Assembly (NCBI RefSeq): GCF_026965555.1
Contig: NZ_CP114040.1
Location: 1,364,001 to 1,428,000 of the forward strand
DNA: 64,000 nucleotides
Direction: 5' to 3'
Origin: Nannocystis punicea
GTDB taxonomy: Bacteria; Myxococcota_A; Polyangia; Nannocystales; Nannocystaceae
The notes below the pieces were generated by a model that worked only from the letters and a program-made list of their open reading frames with translations, was not told where the DNA came from and searched no databases. Positions within the stretch are counted from its first letter, which is position 1. The number at the start of each line of letters is the position of its first letter. Position numbers and translations under genes: made by a program. Positions 1 through 9,840 of the stretch are shown here, one piece after another.

Positions 1-2
1 CG

Positions 3-1691
3 CGGCTCGAGCGATATGCGGCCACCTGGGTGCAGCTGCGGAACGACGCCTGCCGGGCCCACGCCGAGGGGCGACATTCGCCGCAGTTGTTCGATCTGCA
101 GACCTCGTGCCTCGATCAGCGGCGGGCCGCCCTCGACGCGACCGTCGACGCCTTCGCCCTCGCCCTCGCCGACGCGACGCTCCTCGACAACCTGGTCCAG
201 ACGGTCGCCGGGCTGCCTCCGCTCGCGACCTGCGCGGACTCCGAGGCGCTGATGGCCGCGCTCCCTCCGCCCGATGAGCCGCTGCGCGCGCGGGTTCAGA
301 AGCACCGCGAGACCCTCGCTCTCGCCGAGGTCCACGAGCACACCGCGCAGACCCGTCTCGGGCTCCAACTGGTCGAGAGCGTGCTCTCCGACGCGAGGGC
401 GATCCGCTACGAGCCGTTGCTCGCCGAGGCGTACCTGCGCAAGGGGAGCCTGCAGGTGCTCGAGGGCGCGCCGACGGCGGCGCTGCAATCCTTCGACGAG
501 GCGCTGTGGACGGCGATCGGAGTGGGTCACGAGGCCGTCGCCGCGCTGACGAGCTCGCGGCGCGGGCTTCTCCTGGCCTATCAACTCCGACGACCCGAAC
601 AGGCGCGAGCGGAGCTGCGACTCATCGCGGCGCTGAACCGAAAGGTCGAGCGGGATGTGGAGATCTACAGCCAGTTCCTCAACAACGCCGGGGCCGTTCA
701 TGCGCTCGTCGGAGAGTGGGCCCCGGCTCGGGCGAGGTGGGAGGAGGCTGTAGCCTTGCGCGAGGAGCATGGTCGCCTCGACACGCCGCTCGGCGTCGGC
801 ACCTTGTTCAACCTCGGCGCCCATCTGCTGAAGAACGGTCGATACGAGGAGGCAGCGCCGATCTTTCACCGCGTCATCGCGCTCTCGGAGGCGTTGTCCG
901 GCCCGAACCATCCCGAACGCGCGATGTACGAGAGCATGCTCGCCTACGGTCTGACGAATCTCGGTCGGCCGCGCGAAGCGCTCGCGCGGATGCAGGAGCT
1001 GCAGGAGCGCATCGGCAGCAGCGAGAACAAGGTCGCGCGGATGAGCGCCCTGATCGGGCTCGGTCAGGCCGCGCTGGCCCTGGACGACGGTCGTTCGGCG
1101 TTGCAGCACTTTGCCGTCGCGCAACGGACGAGCCCCGAGAATTTCAGGAGCCGCGAGTGGGCCTGGTTGATGCGGGCGGCGGCGGTGGCGGCGGATGTCC
1201 CGGCGATGGAGAACGCGCGCAAGGAGGCGCTCGCCCGGCTCGACGAGCACGGTGATGTCCGCGGCACCACGTATCAGGAGGTGTTGTTCGGACAGGGGCG
1301 AGCGCTGGCGTCGCTCGGCCGGCTGCGCGAGGCGCTGGAGCCTCTGAGCCAGGCGCGGTCGGTGCTCGTCGGTTCGGACGACCCGATTCACGCCATGCGC
1401 CGGGGCAAGCTCTCGCTCGAGCTCGGCCGGCTCCGCGGGCAGCTCGGTGAGCAAGAGGCGGCCGAGAGCGAGCTGCGGACGGCGCTGGCGGAATTCGAGG
1501 CGGTCCTGTCGCCGCGCAACCTGGAGCTCGCCGACGCCATGCTGGCCCTCGGCGAACTCGCGCTCGCGCGCGGGCTCGTCGACGAGGCGGTGCAGTGGGC
1601 GAGCCGGGCGGAGTCGATCTACGTCACGACGGCAGAGCCCGACCACGGCCCGTTGCTGCAGGCACGAGGGGTGCAGGCGAGGGCTCGCTGA
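3..1691 (+). CDS. TPR-repeat C-terminal part of a probable Ser/Thr protein kinase (5' truncated)
   Basis: The reading frame is open from the window edge and continues upstream, so the true start is outside. The visible ~560 residues begin with a Tyr/Trp-containing segment, then a Cys-Arg-Ala-rich helix and a 'CLDQRR' stretch. This is the linker that in many myxobacterial Ser/Thr kinases lies between the membrane segment and the TPR tail. The rest is helical and carries repeated TPR-like helix pairs such as A-x-Y-L-R-K-G-S-L-x-x-L-E-G-A and LFNLGAHLLKNGRYEEAAP. No kinase domain is visible here, so the kinase assignment rests on family resemblance of the tail. A stand-alone TPR protein remains possible. 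The gene converges on the gene at 1778-2428, and three overlapping dyads fill the gap. Confidence 0.75.
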   Translation, partial: RLERYAATWVQLRNDACRAHAEGRHSPQLFDLQTSCLDQRRAALDATVDAFALALADATLLDNLVQTVAGLPPLATCADSEALMAALPPPDEPLRARVQKHRETLALAEVHEHTAQTRLGLQLVESVLSDARAIRYEPLLAEAYLRKGSLQVLEGAPTAALQSFDEALWTAIGVGHEAVAALTSSRRGLLLAYQLRRPEQARAELRLIAALNRKVERDVEIYSQFLNNAGAVHALVGEWAPARARWEEAVALREEHGRLDTPLGVGTLFNLGAHLLKNGRYEEAAPIFHRVIALSEALSGPNHPERAMYESMLAYGLTNLGRPREALARMQELQERIGSSENKVARMSALIGLGQAALALDDGRSALQHFAVAQRTSPENFRSREWAWLMRAAAVAADVPAMENARKEALARLDEHGDVRGTTYQEVLFGQGRALASLGRLREALEPLSQARSVLVGSDDPIHAMRRGKLSLELGRLRGQLGEQEAAESELRTALAEFEAVLSPRNLELADAMLALGELALARGLVDEAVQWASRAESIYVTTAEPDHGPLLQARGVQARAR

Positions 1692-1730
1692 GCGCGGCTC
1701 GGCGCGAGCGCCGAGTAGTAATTTTGAGTC

Positions 1731-1774
1731 ATGTCGTTTAGAACATGCCCGATAAGGCATGTCTTTGGAGACAT
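1731..1774. repeat. three overlapping 16-bp dyads, 14-bp period
   Basis: Three 16-mers overlap head-to-tail by two bases: ATGTCGTTTAGAACAT (1731-1746), ATGCCCGATAAGGCAT (1745-1760) and ATGTCTTTGGAGACAT (1759-1774). Each is an inverted repeat with 6-bp arms around a 4-bp centre. They fill the gap between two convergent genes and could fold as hairpins from either strand, which suggests bidirectional termination or a protein-binding array. This is the clearest array of the dyad family found throughout the window. Confidence 0.85.
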
Positions 1775-1777
1775 GAT

Positions 1778-2428
1778 TCATCCTCGACGCCCGGCCTCGC
1801 GTCGGCGGGCGCGGGCCTCGCGTCGAGCCTGGCGGCGGACGTACCGCAGGGTGGCTGTGCTGATGGCGACGCCGCCGAGCCTGAAGCTCCCCGACGAGGC
1901 GGGGACGGCCGGCGGGACGCGCTCGGGTACCGGCACCGCATCGACGACGCCGTGCGCGGCGCGAGGATCGGTGTCCGTCTCCGCCGGCAGCGGCTCCTCC
2001 TCGGCCACCGCGGTCGCGGGTTCGAGGACGGGTACAGGCGCGGGCAGCGGGCAGCCTTCGTCGACATCTTCCCCGAGTTCGCTCGCCGCGTCGGGCGGGA
2101 CCGTCTCGCGCCCGTCCTCGCCGTGGCCCGTACACCCCGCGGCGATCGCCGTCGCCAGGGTCGCGCCAGCCAGCAGCGGGCTCCGTCGCGGCGGCGCGGG
2201 CGGATCGGCGAAGCGGACGGCGCCGCGGCGATCGACCTCGTAGCGGACGCACACGCGCTCGCCGAGCTGCGGCCCGAGCACCGCGAGCGCCTCCTCGGCC
2301 CTCATGCGCGACAGATCCATCACCTCGCGCGCGCATGCGCTGCAGAACCGGCGGACCTCGTCGCCGGGCATCGCGGACCAGTCGGCGTCACAGGGTCGAG
2401 CGAGCGGGAGCGGATGGCGGCGCGTCAT
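1778..2428 (-). CDS. zinc-ribbon-like Cys protein with C-terminal basic region, function unknown
   Basis: About 216 residues. Near the N-terminus it carries the pattern P-C-x3-W-x2-M-x4-R-R-F-C-x2-C-x3-V-x-D-L-S-x-M. This CxnFCxxCxxxVxDLS signature recurs in uncharacterised bacterial proteins and looks like a small metal-binding ribbon. A hydrophobic stretch (LLAGATLATAIAAGC) follows at about residues 84-98, then an acidic/proline linker and a very basic C-terminus. I chose the ATG at 2428 because the conserved motif follows it directly. A GTG at 2587, only 6 bp after the P450 stop, would add 53 unconvincing residues but would give tight coupling. The gene lies downstream of the P450 on the same strand, probably in one transcript. 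No function can be assigned. Confidence 0.6.
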   Translation of the reverse strand: MTRRHPLPLARPCDADWSAMPGDEVRRFCSACAREVMDLSRMRAEEALAVLGPQLGERVCVRYEVDRRGAVRFADPPAPPRRSPLLAGATLATAIAAGCTGHGEDGRETVPPDAASELGEDVDEGCPLPAPVPVLEPATAVAEEEPLPAETDTDPRAAHGVVDAVPVPERVPPAVPASSGSFRLGGVAISTATLRYVRRQARREARARRREAGRRG

Positions 2429-2593
2429 CGTGACCAGCATGAAGCCGGCGAGCGCCCCGACGATCCGTCCGCCATCGGACCCGCGCTCCGCGGCAGGGCG
2501 CCGGGTGAGCGTGAACGCGGGCCGCATCGGGCTCCGCAAGGGCAGCGTGGTCGCGGCTCGCAGTCGCTCGGCGTCGTTCGCGGTCACGCGCGC

Positions 2594-3850
2594 TCACGCA
2601 TGGGTCGGACCCCAGGTCAGGTGCAGGCGGTCGTAGCCGAAGAACAGGATCACGCGCGCGCGCTCCAGCGGGGCGTCGGTCCGCAGGCGCAGGTCGGGCA
2701 AGCGCGCCAGCAATTGCTCGATGCCGACGCGGAGCTCGAGCCGGGCCAGGGCCGCGCCGAGGCAGAAGTGGATCCCGCGACCGAAGGACAGGTGCCGATC
2801 GGGGTGGGGGCGCCGCGGGTCGAACCGGTCCGGCTCGGCGAACAGGGACTCGTCGCGGTTGGCGGCCGCGACGAGCAGCTGCAGGGAGCTGTCGGCCGGG
2901 ATCGTGACGTCGCCGATCGTCAGCTCGGCGGTGGTCTGGCGCTGATTGAACAGCAGCGGCGTCTCGTAGCGGAGCACCTCCTCGATGAATTGCGGCAAGA
3001 GCGTCGGATCGGCGCGCACGGCCGCGAGGTCGGCGGGGCGCTGCAGCAGCAGCGCCAGCGCGTTGCTCATGGCGAACATGGTCGTCTCGTGGCCGCCGAC
3101 GATGAGCTGCATCGGCACCGCGACCAGCTCTTCCTCGCTCAGGCGATCGCCGTCGTCGAGCCGGGCCTGGATGAGCACCGACAGCAGGTCGTCGCCGGGG
3201 CGCGCCCGTCGCTCGGCGATGACCTCGGCGAAGTAGCGCTGGAACGCCAGCAGGCCGTGCGCCGATTCGACCAGGCGCTCGATCGGCTCGACGCACCAGA
3301 TCAGCCGCAACCAGTCGCCCGACCAGCGCTTGAGCCGCTCGATGTCCGCGCGCGGCATGCCGAGCATGTCGCCGATGACCGTCGCAGTGAACGGGAACGC
3401 GAACCGCTGCGCCACGTCGGCGTGGCCGTCGGCGATGAAGCCGTCGATGAGCTCGTCGGCGAGCCGCCGGATCGCCGGCTCGCGCGCGGCGATGCTCTGC
3501 GGGGCGAACCCCTTGACCAGGAGGCCGCGCATGCGCGTGTGGTCGGGGGGGTCGGTCGTCAGCAGCGTCGGCAACCACGGCGCGCGCCCGGCGAACACCT
3601 CCAGGACCTCGGCGGGCATCTCCCGGTGCGCGCTCATGATGTACTTCGAGGAGAAGCGCGTCGGGTCGCGCCAGATCGCCTGAATGTCCTCCGGTCGGGT
3701 GATGAACCAGCTGTTGAGCGGCGCGTTGAAGAACGCGGCGGTCGCCCGTCGAGCCGCGGCGTAGAACGGGTACGGATCGGCCATCCGTTCGAAGTCGAAC
3801 GGGTCGTGGGCGGCGAGCTCGGCGGGATCGATCGGCTCCGATACGCTCAT
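2594..3850 (-). CDS. cytochrome P450 monooxygenase
   Basis: 418 residues, the usual length for a soluble bacterial class I P450. The I-helix oxygen-binding motif GGHETT is at residues 252-257, the K-helix ExxR is at E291-R294, and the heme-binding loop FGRGIHFCLG places the Cys thiolate ligand at residue 363. The C-helix 'DPPDHTRMRGLLVKGF' near residue 100 also fits. The start is the ATG at 3850, preceded by a GGAGG-type ribosome site. The substrate cannot be read from sequence; related soluble P450s hydroxylate small lipophilic molecules or secondary-metabolite scaffolds using a ferredoxin system. No ferredoxin or reductase gene is adjacent and no biosynthetic cluster is visible, so its redox partner must be encoded elsewhere. 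Confidence 0.95.
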   Translation of the reverse strand: MSVSEPIDPAELAAHDPFDFERMADPYPFYAAARRATAAFFNAPLNSWFITRPEDIQAIWRDPTRFSSKYIMSAHREMPAEVLEVFAGRAPWLPTLLTTDPPDHTRMRGLLVKGFAPQSIAAREPAIRRLADELIDGFIADGHADVAQRFAFPFTATVIGDMLGMPRADIERLKRWSGDWLRLIWCVEPIERLVESAHGLLAFQRYFAEVIAERRARPGDDLLSVLIQARLDDGDRLSEEELVAVPMQLIVGGHETTMFAMSNALALLLQRPADLAAVRADPTLLPQFIEEVLRYETPLLFNQRQTTAELTIGDVTIPADSSLQLLVAAANRDESLFAEPDRFDPRRPHPDRHLSFGRGIHFCLGAALARLELRVGIEQLLARLPDLRLRTDAPLERARVILFFGYDRLHLTWGPTHA

Positions 3851-3999
3851 GGGCAGAGTCCTCCGTTCTCCAGCCTGCACGGGGGCCCGACTCCCGTGAA
3901 TCGGTGCAGACCCGATGCCCGGGCCTCGTCTGCGATCGCCAGCGCTTCGGGGCGCTCCTGCACGCGCGACGTCCCGACACTCGATTGTGGGGAGTCGCT

Positions 4000-4398
4000 C
4001 TACGAGGTCTCGCAATGATCGTCGACGAGGCGGCAGTTCGGCTCCGCCGGCTTCGGCGGGCAGATCCCGCTGCAGACGATCTCGCCGAAGAAGGCCTCGG
4101 TGCACCGTCCGTCGACGCACCAGCGATCGACGCGGGCCGTGATCGCCTGCGGCGCCCAGTGCTCGTGCGCGACGCTCCAGCGGCCGGGCTCCTGCTCTGT
4201 ACCGAGGCCGCACGAATACACGCAGCCGCAGTCGGCGGCGACGACCGGCAGGCAGCGACGCGCAGGGCTCGTGGGCGCCGGCGCGGAAGAGGGCTCTGCA
4301 CTCGCGGGCGCCGGCGCAGGAGGCGGGGTCGGGGCCGCGGGCGAGCCGCCTTGAGGGGTGCAGGCGAGGAGCAGACAGACCACGACGGCCGCGCGCAT
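4000..4398 (-). CDS. small Cys-rich lipoprotein, unknown function
   Basis: 132 residues starting MRAAVVVCLLLAC, a short signal peptide ending in the lipobox LLAC, so the protein should be lipidated and exported. A 35-residue Pro/Ala linker follows, then a compact domain with at least eight cysteines in patterns such as C-x-C-x3-C-G and C-x-D-G-x-C, probably disulfide-bonded. The upstream in-frame extension to 4704 reads as non-coding Arg-rich sequence, so the ATG at 4398 is preferred. The domain was not recognised. It lies upstream of the P450 gene on the same strand with a 149-bp gap. Confidence 0.75.
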   Translation of the reverse strand: MRAAVVVCLLLACTPQGGSPAAPTPPPAPAPASAEPSSAPAPTSPARRCLPVVAADCGCVYSCGLGTEQEPGRWSVAHEHWAPQAITARVDRWCVDGRCTEAFFGEIVCSGICPPKPAEPNCRLVDDHCETS

Positions 4399-4754
4399 GC
4401 CCGCAGCGTACCCCGGCGAAGCATCGCCGGGCAGCCCCGTCGGGCCCGCGGTCTCCATGCGCCGGAGTCGGCGCGTCCCGACAGCGACGGTGCTCGCGGG
4501 CGCCGACGCGTGCCGCATGGGGTCGGTCGTCCTGTCGCTGTCGTCGGCGGGAGACAGTGTCACGGACCTGTCCCGAGGGACAGTCGCCGCCAGGCGACAC
4601 CGCGACATCCGCGTCGCGGGCGGTTCGCGCGTGTCGTGCGGGAAGGTCGCGGCCTCCGGCCGAGGCGCGCGGCCTCGTCGGTGCGCGCCGGTCCCTTCGA
4701 ACATGTCCTGTCAGACATGCCCAACAGGACATGTTTTTTTTGATTATCCGCAGT
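4399..4754. other. intergenic region with dyads and a hairpin terminator
   Basis: No gene was recognised in these 356 bp. They hold the dyad CTGTCCCGAGGGACAG at 4568-4583 and a pair of overlapping dyads within the hairpin at 4701-4741. The promoter of the lipoprotein gene ending at 4000 must lie at the left end. Confidence 0.6.
4701..4741 (+). terminator. perfect 11-bp stem with T-tract, built from two overlapping dyads
   Basis: Arm ACATGTCCTGT (4701-4711) pairs with ACAGGACATGT (4724-4734) and is followed on the plus strand by eight T residues, the textbook shape of an intrinsic terminator. The same DNA is two overlapping 16-bp dyads, ATGTCCTGTCAGACAT (4703-4718) and ATGCCCAACAGGACAT (4717-4732). 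The T-tract faces the plus strand although both flanking genes are on the minus strand. It would therefore stop antisense transcription entering the gene at 4755-5681. For that gene itself it offers the hairpin without a U-tract. Confidence 0.7.
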
Positions 4755-5681
4755 TCAGCCGGGGATCACGCAGATCCCGACGTCGGCGAACTCCGGCGGC
4801 GCGTCGCCGCCCACGTCGGAGTAGAACGACACGCACTCGGCCCCCTCGCCGTTGCACTGCGGATCGGAGGTGTCGCAGAACGAGATGCAGCAATAGGGGA
4901 CGTCCTCGCCGCACTCGATCGCCGACTCCGCGCCCCAGCACAGCAGGCCCGGGTCGCACACGTTGCTGAACTCGCACGGGTCGAACTCCTGGCCCTCCTC
5001 GAACGAATATTCGGCCAGGCACACGAACCGCTGGCCGTTGCTGGCCCAGTCGGGCAAGCAGCCCTGGCCCTCGGGGCAGTCCTGCAGCAGCGGGTCGCAG
5101 CCCTGCAGGCACACGTGCGCCAGGCCGGCGACCCAGAACACACAGATGTCGTCCGAGCCGGGGCAATCGTAGGCGTCGGGGTTGCCGGTGCACAGGGCGA
5201 CGCACTGGCCGGTGTTGTCGGCGTGGTTGATGTTCCAGCAGGCGAGGCCGTAGTCGCAGTCGTCGATGCCGGTCCACCAGCCGCCCTCGACCTTGCACGG
5301 GTCGCCGACCTTGCCGGGGTTCTGCGCGACGGGCGTGCACATGGTGCCGGTGAACGCGGGCTCGCCCTCGGGCGCGAAGGCCATGCACTTGTAGCCGTCG
5401 GGGCAGTCCTGCATCCAGGGGTCGCACATCGACTCCTCGCCGTCGGTCACGCTCGTCTGGGGGTCGACGGTGTCGCTGCCGCTGGAGGTCGACCCGCTGG
5501 AGGTCGGCGTGACCGTGGTCGAACCATCGGTGTCGGTGTCGGTCGAGGGCGAGGTCGCGGTCGAGGTCGAGGGGTCTTCCGCCGTCGTCGGCGTCTCGGT
5601 GGCTCCGATTCCCGGCCCGGAGCAACCCGCGACGAGCGCGGCGCAAAGCATGGTCATAGGTAGGGCGAGCTTATGCATCAT
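4755..5681 (-). CDS. Cys-rich lipoprotein with Ser/Thr linker
   Basis: 308 residues (307 from the second ATG). The signal peptide ends in the lipobox LVAGC, followed by about 55 residues almost wholly Ser/Thr/Asp/Gly, the surface-linker style seen repeatedly in this window. The remaining ~220 residues hold about 25 cysteines in short modules such as CDPWMQDCPDGYKC and CDPLLQDCPEGQGC. These resemble the disulfide-stabilised repeats of myxobacterial surface lipoproteins of unknown function. A GGAGGAA ribosome site abuts the first ATG (5681) and lies at better spacing for the second (5678). It probably sits on the outer-membrane surface. Confidence 0.85.
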   Translation of the reverse strand: MMHKLALPMTMLCAALVAGCSGPGIGATETPTTAEDPSTSTATSPSTDTDTDGSTTVTPTSSGSTSSGSDTVDPQTSVTDGEESMCDPWMQDCPDGYKCMAFAPEGEPAFTGTMCTPVAQNPGKVGDPCKVEGGWWTGIDDCDYGLACWNINHADNTGQCVALCTGNPDAYDCPGSDDICVFWVAGLAHVCLQGCDPLLQDCPEGQGCLPDWASNGQRFVCLAEYSFEEGQEFDPCEFSNVCDPGLLCWGAESAIECGEDVPYCCISFCDTSDPQCNGEGAECVSFYSDVGGDAPPEFADVGICVIPG

Positions 5682-5944
5682 TTCCTCCGAGGTATGCGCG
5701 AGTCGTTCCTGGTGACGATCTCGACGAGCATGGGATAGGAGCGCAGCCTAGCAAGTCGAGGGCGATCCGCCCGTCGCAGACGTCCGACGAGCCTCGGACC
5801 GATGTCTCCGGCGGCGGTCCGTTCCGTCACGAGAAGGTAGGCTTCGAGTCGGCGGCCGGCTCACGCGGGGCAAGTGTCCCTCGCGGTCCGATCGATCGCG
5901 CCGAAGTGACGATCGCGAACGTGGGCGACCGGGCGCGCTGGTGA

Positions 5945-6205
5945 CCTCCGGCCTCACCCCATGCCGTAAACCCACGATCTACCGCGCCGATTGTCCGATT
6001 CGCCGCCGCTCCGCGCTCGCCCGCGCTGCGGAGCTTCGCCGCCGGGCCACGAGCGCTGGCGTTCCTCGCCGACGGCTCGCTGATCGTCGGCACCAGCCAC
6101 GGGCTCACTCTGCACGACCCGACGTCACCCACCCCGCCGCGTGCGGCGCCGGTGTCGGCGCGGCCGCACGCGGAGCCGCAGGGCGACGGCCCTGCTGGTC
6201 GGTGA
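5945..6205 (+). pseudogene. possible decayed WD40/beta-propeller fragment
   Basis: There is no start codon in this frame. The translated stretch around 6030-6110 reads LRSFAAGPRALAFLADGS then LIVGTSHGLTLHD, which fits one blade of a WD40-like propeller (x-F-x-x-G-x-x-x-L-A-F-x-x-D-G-S-L-x-V-G-T-x-x-G-x-x-L-x-D). It ends at a TGA within proline-rich sequence. One blade without an open frame suggests a relic of a larger gene, or chance resemblance. Confidence 0.3.
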
Positions 6206-6226
6206 TTACCGCCGCCGCTGGGGCGA

Positions 6227-6577
6227 GTGAGGCCGCGGCGGCGTGGATGTCCCATGAGACATGTCGTACGGAGCACCGTCATTGTCGTTACATGGTCGAT
6301 GGGTGGTGCTGTCGATCGGCGACATGCCGGCGCTCGCCGGGCGTCGGCGCTCTCGGTGTTCGCGGCGATCTCCCCGCTCGAGATCCACCTCCACGACCTG
6401 CCGGCGTTGCCCGGCTTCACCTGGTCGACCCCGCTCGACCGGCTCCACGTGCTCGGCCTGGCGACCCTGTCCATGCTGGATCTGTCCGACGTGGTCGCGG
6501 CGCGGGAGATCGTGCTGAACGACCTGCCGGCGCTGACGAGCCTGTCTGGGCTGGCGGCGCGCGGTGTGGCAACCTGA
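6227..6577 (+). pseudogene. leucine-rich fragment, possible gene remnant
   Basis: A 116-codon frame whose second half reads like leucine-rich or receptor-L-domain repeats: PLDRLHVLGLATLSMLDLSD, then EIVLNDLPALTSLSGL. The first 35 residues are Arg-rich and overlap a dyad at 6247-6262 (ATGTCCCATGAGACAT), so the annotated start is doubtful. It may be the 3' relic of a repeat protein or a short real gene ahead of 6593-7099. I see nothing else in 5682-6592. Confidence 0.25.
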
Positions 6578-6592
6578 GGGCGGAGCCTGGAC

Positions 6593-7099
6593 ATGAGCGC
6601 GACGGCGGAGCTCACTGGTTGCATCGAGCGAATCCTGACCGACCTCGAGGCCGTCGCGCGCGCGCCGATCCGCGACGAGCGCCGGCGGGGGTTCATCGCG
6701 GCCATGATGCGCGACGTCTACAGGCTGGGCCTCGCGTGGTCGCGCGAGCCGGCGCTGCGGGGCGAGGTGTTCGCTCGGCTCGCGCCGGTGCGACGGCACT
6801 TCGCGGACGAAGGTCCGTTCGAGCTGCAGATATTCGCGGCGCGGCAGTCGTCGGCGCGGCTCGAGGCCGAGGGGTGGGAGGGGCTGTGTCGCGGTCGTTC
6901 GGCGCTGGCGTTCTTCGTCGAGCTGGCGGGCGCGGAGCTCGACGGCACGCGGTTGGAGGAGGACCTCGCGGGGCTCGACGAGTACTTGCGCGAGGTGGCG
7001 ACCCGCGAGGGCTACCTGCGCGAGGAGGAGCGCGACGCCGACGTCCCGCGCGCGCACTGGTGGTGGTGGGCGCCGCTCGAGACCGGCAGCGCTACGTGA
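6593..7099 (+). CDS. hypothetical protein, 168 residues
   Basis: The product is soluble with no signal peptide. It has a mostly helical amphipathic composition with third-position GC typical of real genes here. A GGCGGAG-like ribosome site precedes the ATG. The C-terminus carries a run of four tryptophans (HWWWWAP), an unusual feature that may form a binding surface. No family was recognised. It converges on the kinase gene at 7112-8653 with a 12-bp gap, and no dyad separates them. Confidence 0.65.
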   Translation: MSATAELTGCIERILTDLEAVARAPIRDERRRGFIAAMMRDVYRLGLAWSREPALRGEVFARLAPVRRHFADEGPFELQIFAARQSSARLEAEGWEGLCRGRSALAFFVELAGAELDGTRLEEDLAGLDEYLREVATREGYLREEERDADVPRAHWWWWAPLETGSAT

Positions 7100-7111
7100 C
7101 GACCGGGCGAA

Positions 7112-8653
<1,542 letters not shown>

Positions 8654-9840
8654 GCGGATCGCCAGTGTCGTCGCTAAACGGAGCGCTCGCAACGTCAGCG
8701 ACTGCCGCTCCGCGCGTGTCGTACATCGCCGCAAGTCGTCGCTGCGAAGTCGGCGCCGAGCGCGGGCACGAAGCGCAGTTCGGGCGCGCGTGTGTCATGA
8801 ATCGTCGATGTCGCTGGGATTATGCGGCAGCGAGCCTGGCTGAGGCTGGTGAAGATGGCGGAGCGCCGATGCGTTCGCGCGGGTCCGCGACGCCCGTGGT
8901 CCAGGAAGTGTGCCCGTATAGAGAGGGATTACGGGACGCTCTACGTTCCCCGCGGGCAGCGCCGAGCGATTCCCCGATCGGCCGGCGTGATGCTGGTGGC
9001 TCGGACCGGCTGTGTGCGCCAGGTCCAGGGTCCGGCCGCGTCCTCGCCGCGCCGGCGAGGCGAGCCGAGGTTCTTCGCACCATCGCCGCTGGCCCGTTGC
9101 CCCGGGGCCGCCGAAGCGGCTCGGGCCGCTGGCCGCCGGGGACTCGTGACGGATGCCTCGGCGTCGCGGTCCAGCTCGATCCGACGCAGGCGCGGCGGTG
9201 CGAATGGACGCGCGCCCTGGCATCGGCGGATCGGCGTACGTCGAAGGCGCTGGCAGAGCCGTCGCTGGCCGCAGGCGCGACGGTGCCGGGCTCGTCCGAC
9301 CACGAGTTCGCCGATCGTGTTCCGGCGGCGCGGCTCGCCGGTCGGGACGAGGAGGTGCTGCGAGTGCCGCCCCACGCTCGGCGGGTGAGGCCGAGTCGTG
9401 ATGCGGACGACCTCGGTCGACCACGATGGCATGTCCTTCGGGACAGGCGAGATGCGCGCGGCGCGGCGCTCGGCGGGTGAGGCGATGGTGGGATGCGGAC
9501 GACCTCGGCCGGGCGACGTCCGTAGATGTCCTCAGGGACAGGCGAGAGTGGCCGCGGCAGGGCGAGTTCGTGGAAGTGGACGACGACGACGACCGCGGCG
9601 GGGGAGCTTGTGGCGCTCTGCAGCGACGTGTGGGAGATGCCGGAGCGACCCACGGATTGTGGGTGGTCGCGCAGGTCGACGATCGACGAGCGCACGCAGG
9701 CGCGGCGTGAGGCGGCGACGAGGCGCGAAAATCACCCGTCTGAAGCAGGCTTCACGGAGGAATTGAGGCGCAGGGAGCGGGCGAACGCCGCGCGGAGCTT
9801 CACGCGCCGCTCGCGTCTGTGCCATATTGCGCGGCCAACG
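8654..9840. other. 1.2-kb non-coding stretch with a 92-bp direct repeat and two dyads
   Basis: The frames here are Arg/Pro/Ala-rich and lack domain features, so I see no gene. The right part contains two copies of a 92-bp-period unit (9376-9547), each ending in a dyad. The interval separates divergently transcribed kinase genes (8653 leftward, 9841 rightward) and must hold both promoters. Confidence 0.6.
9376..9547. repeat. direct repeat, two ~80-bp copies with period 92 bp, each ending in a dyad
   Basis: Both copies share GCTCGGCGGGTGAGG, then ATGCGGACGACCTCGG, then a dyad and GGCGAGA. They start at 9376 and 9468. The dyads are ATGTCCTTCGGGACAG (9431-9446) and ATGTCCTCAGGGACAG (9526-9541). 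The middle of the unit has diverged while both ends and the dyad are conserved. Confidence 0.75.
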
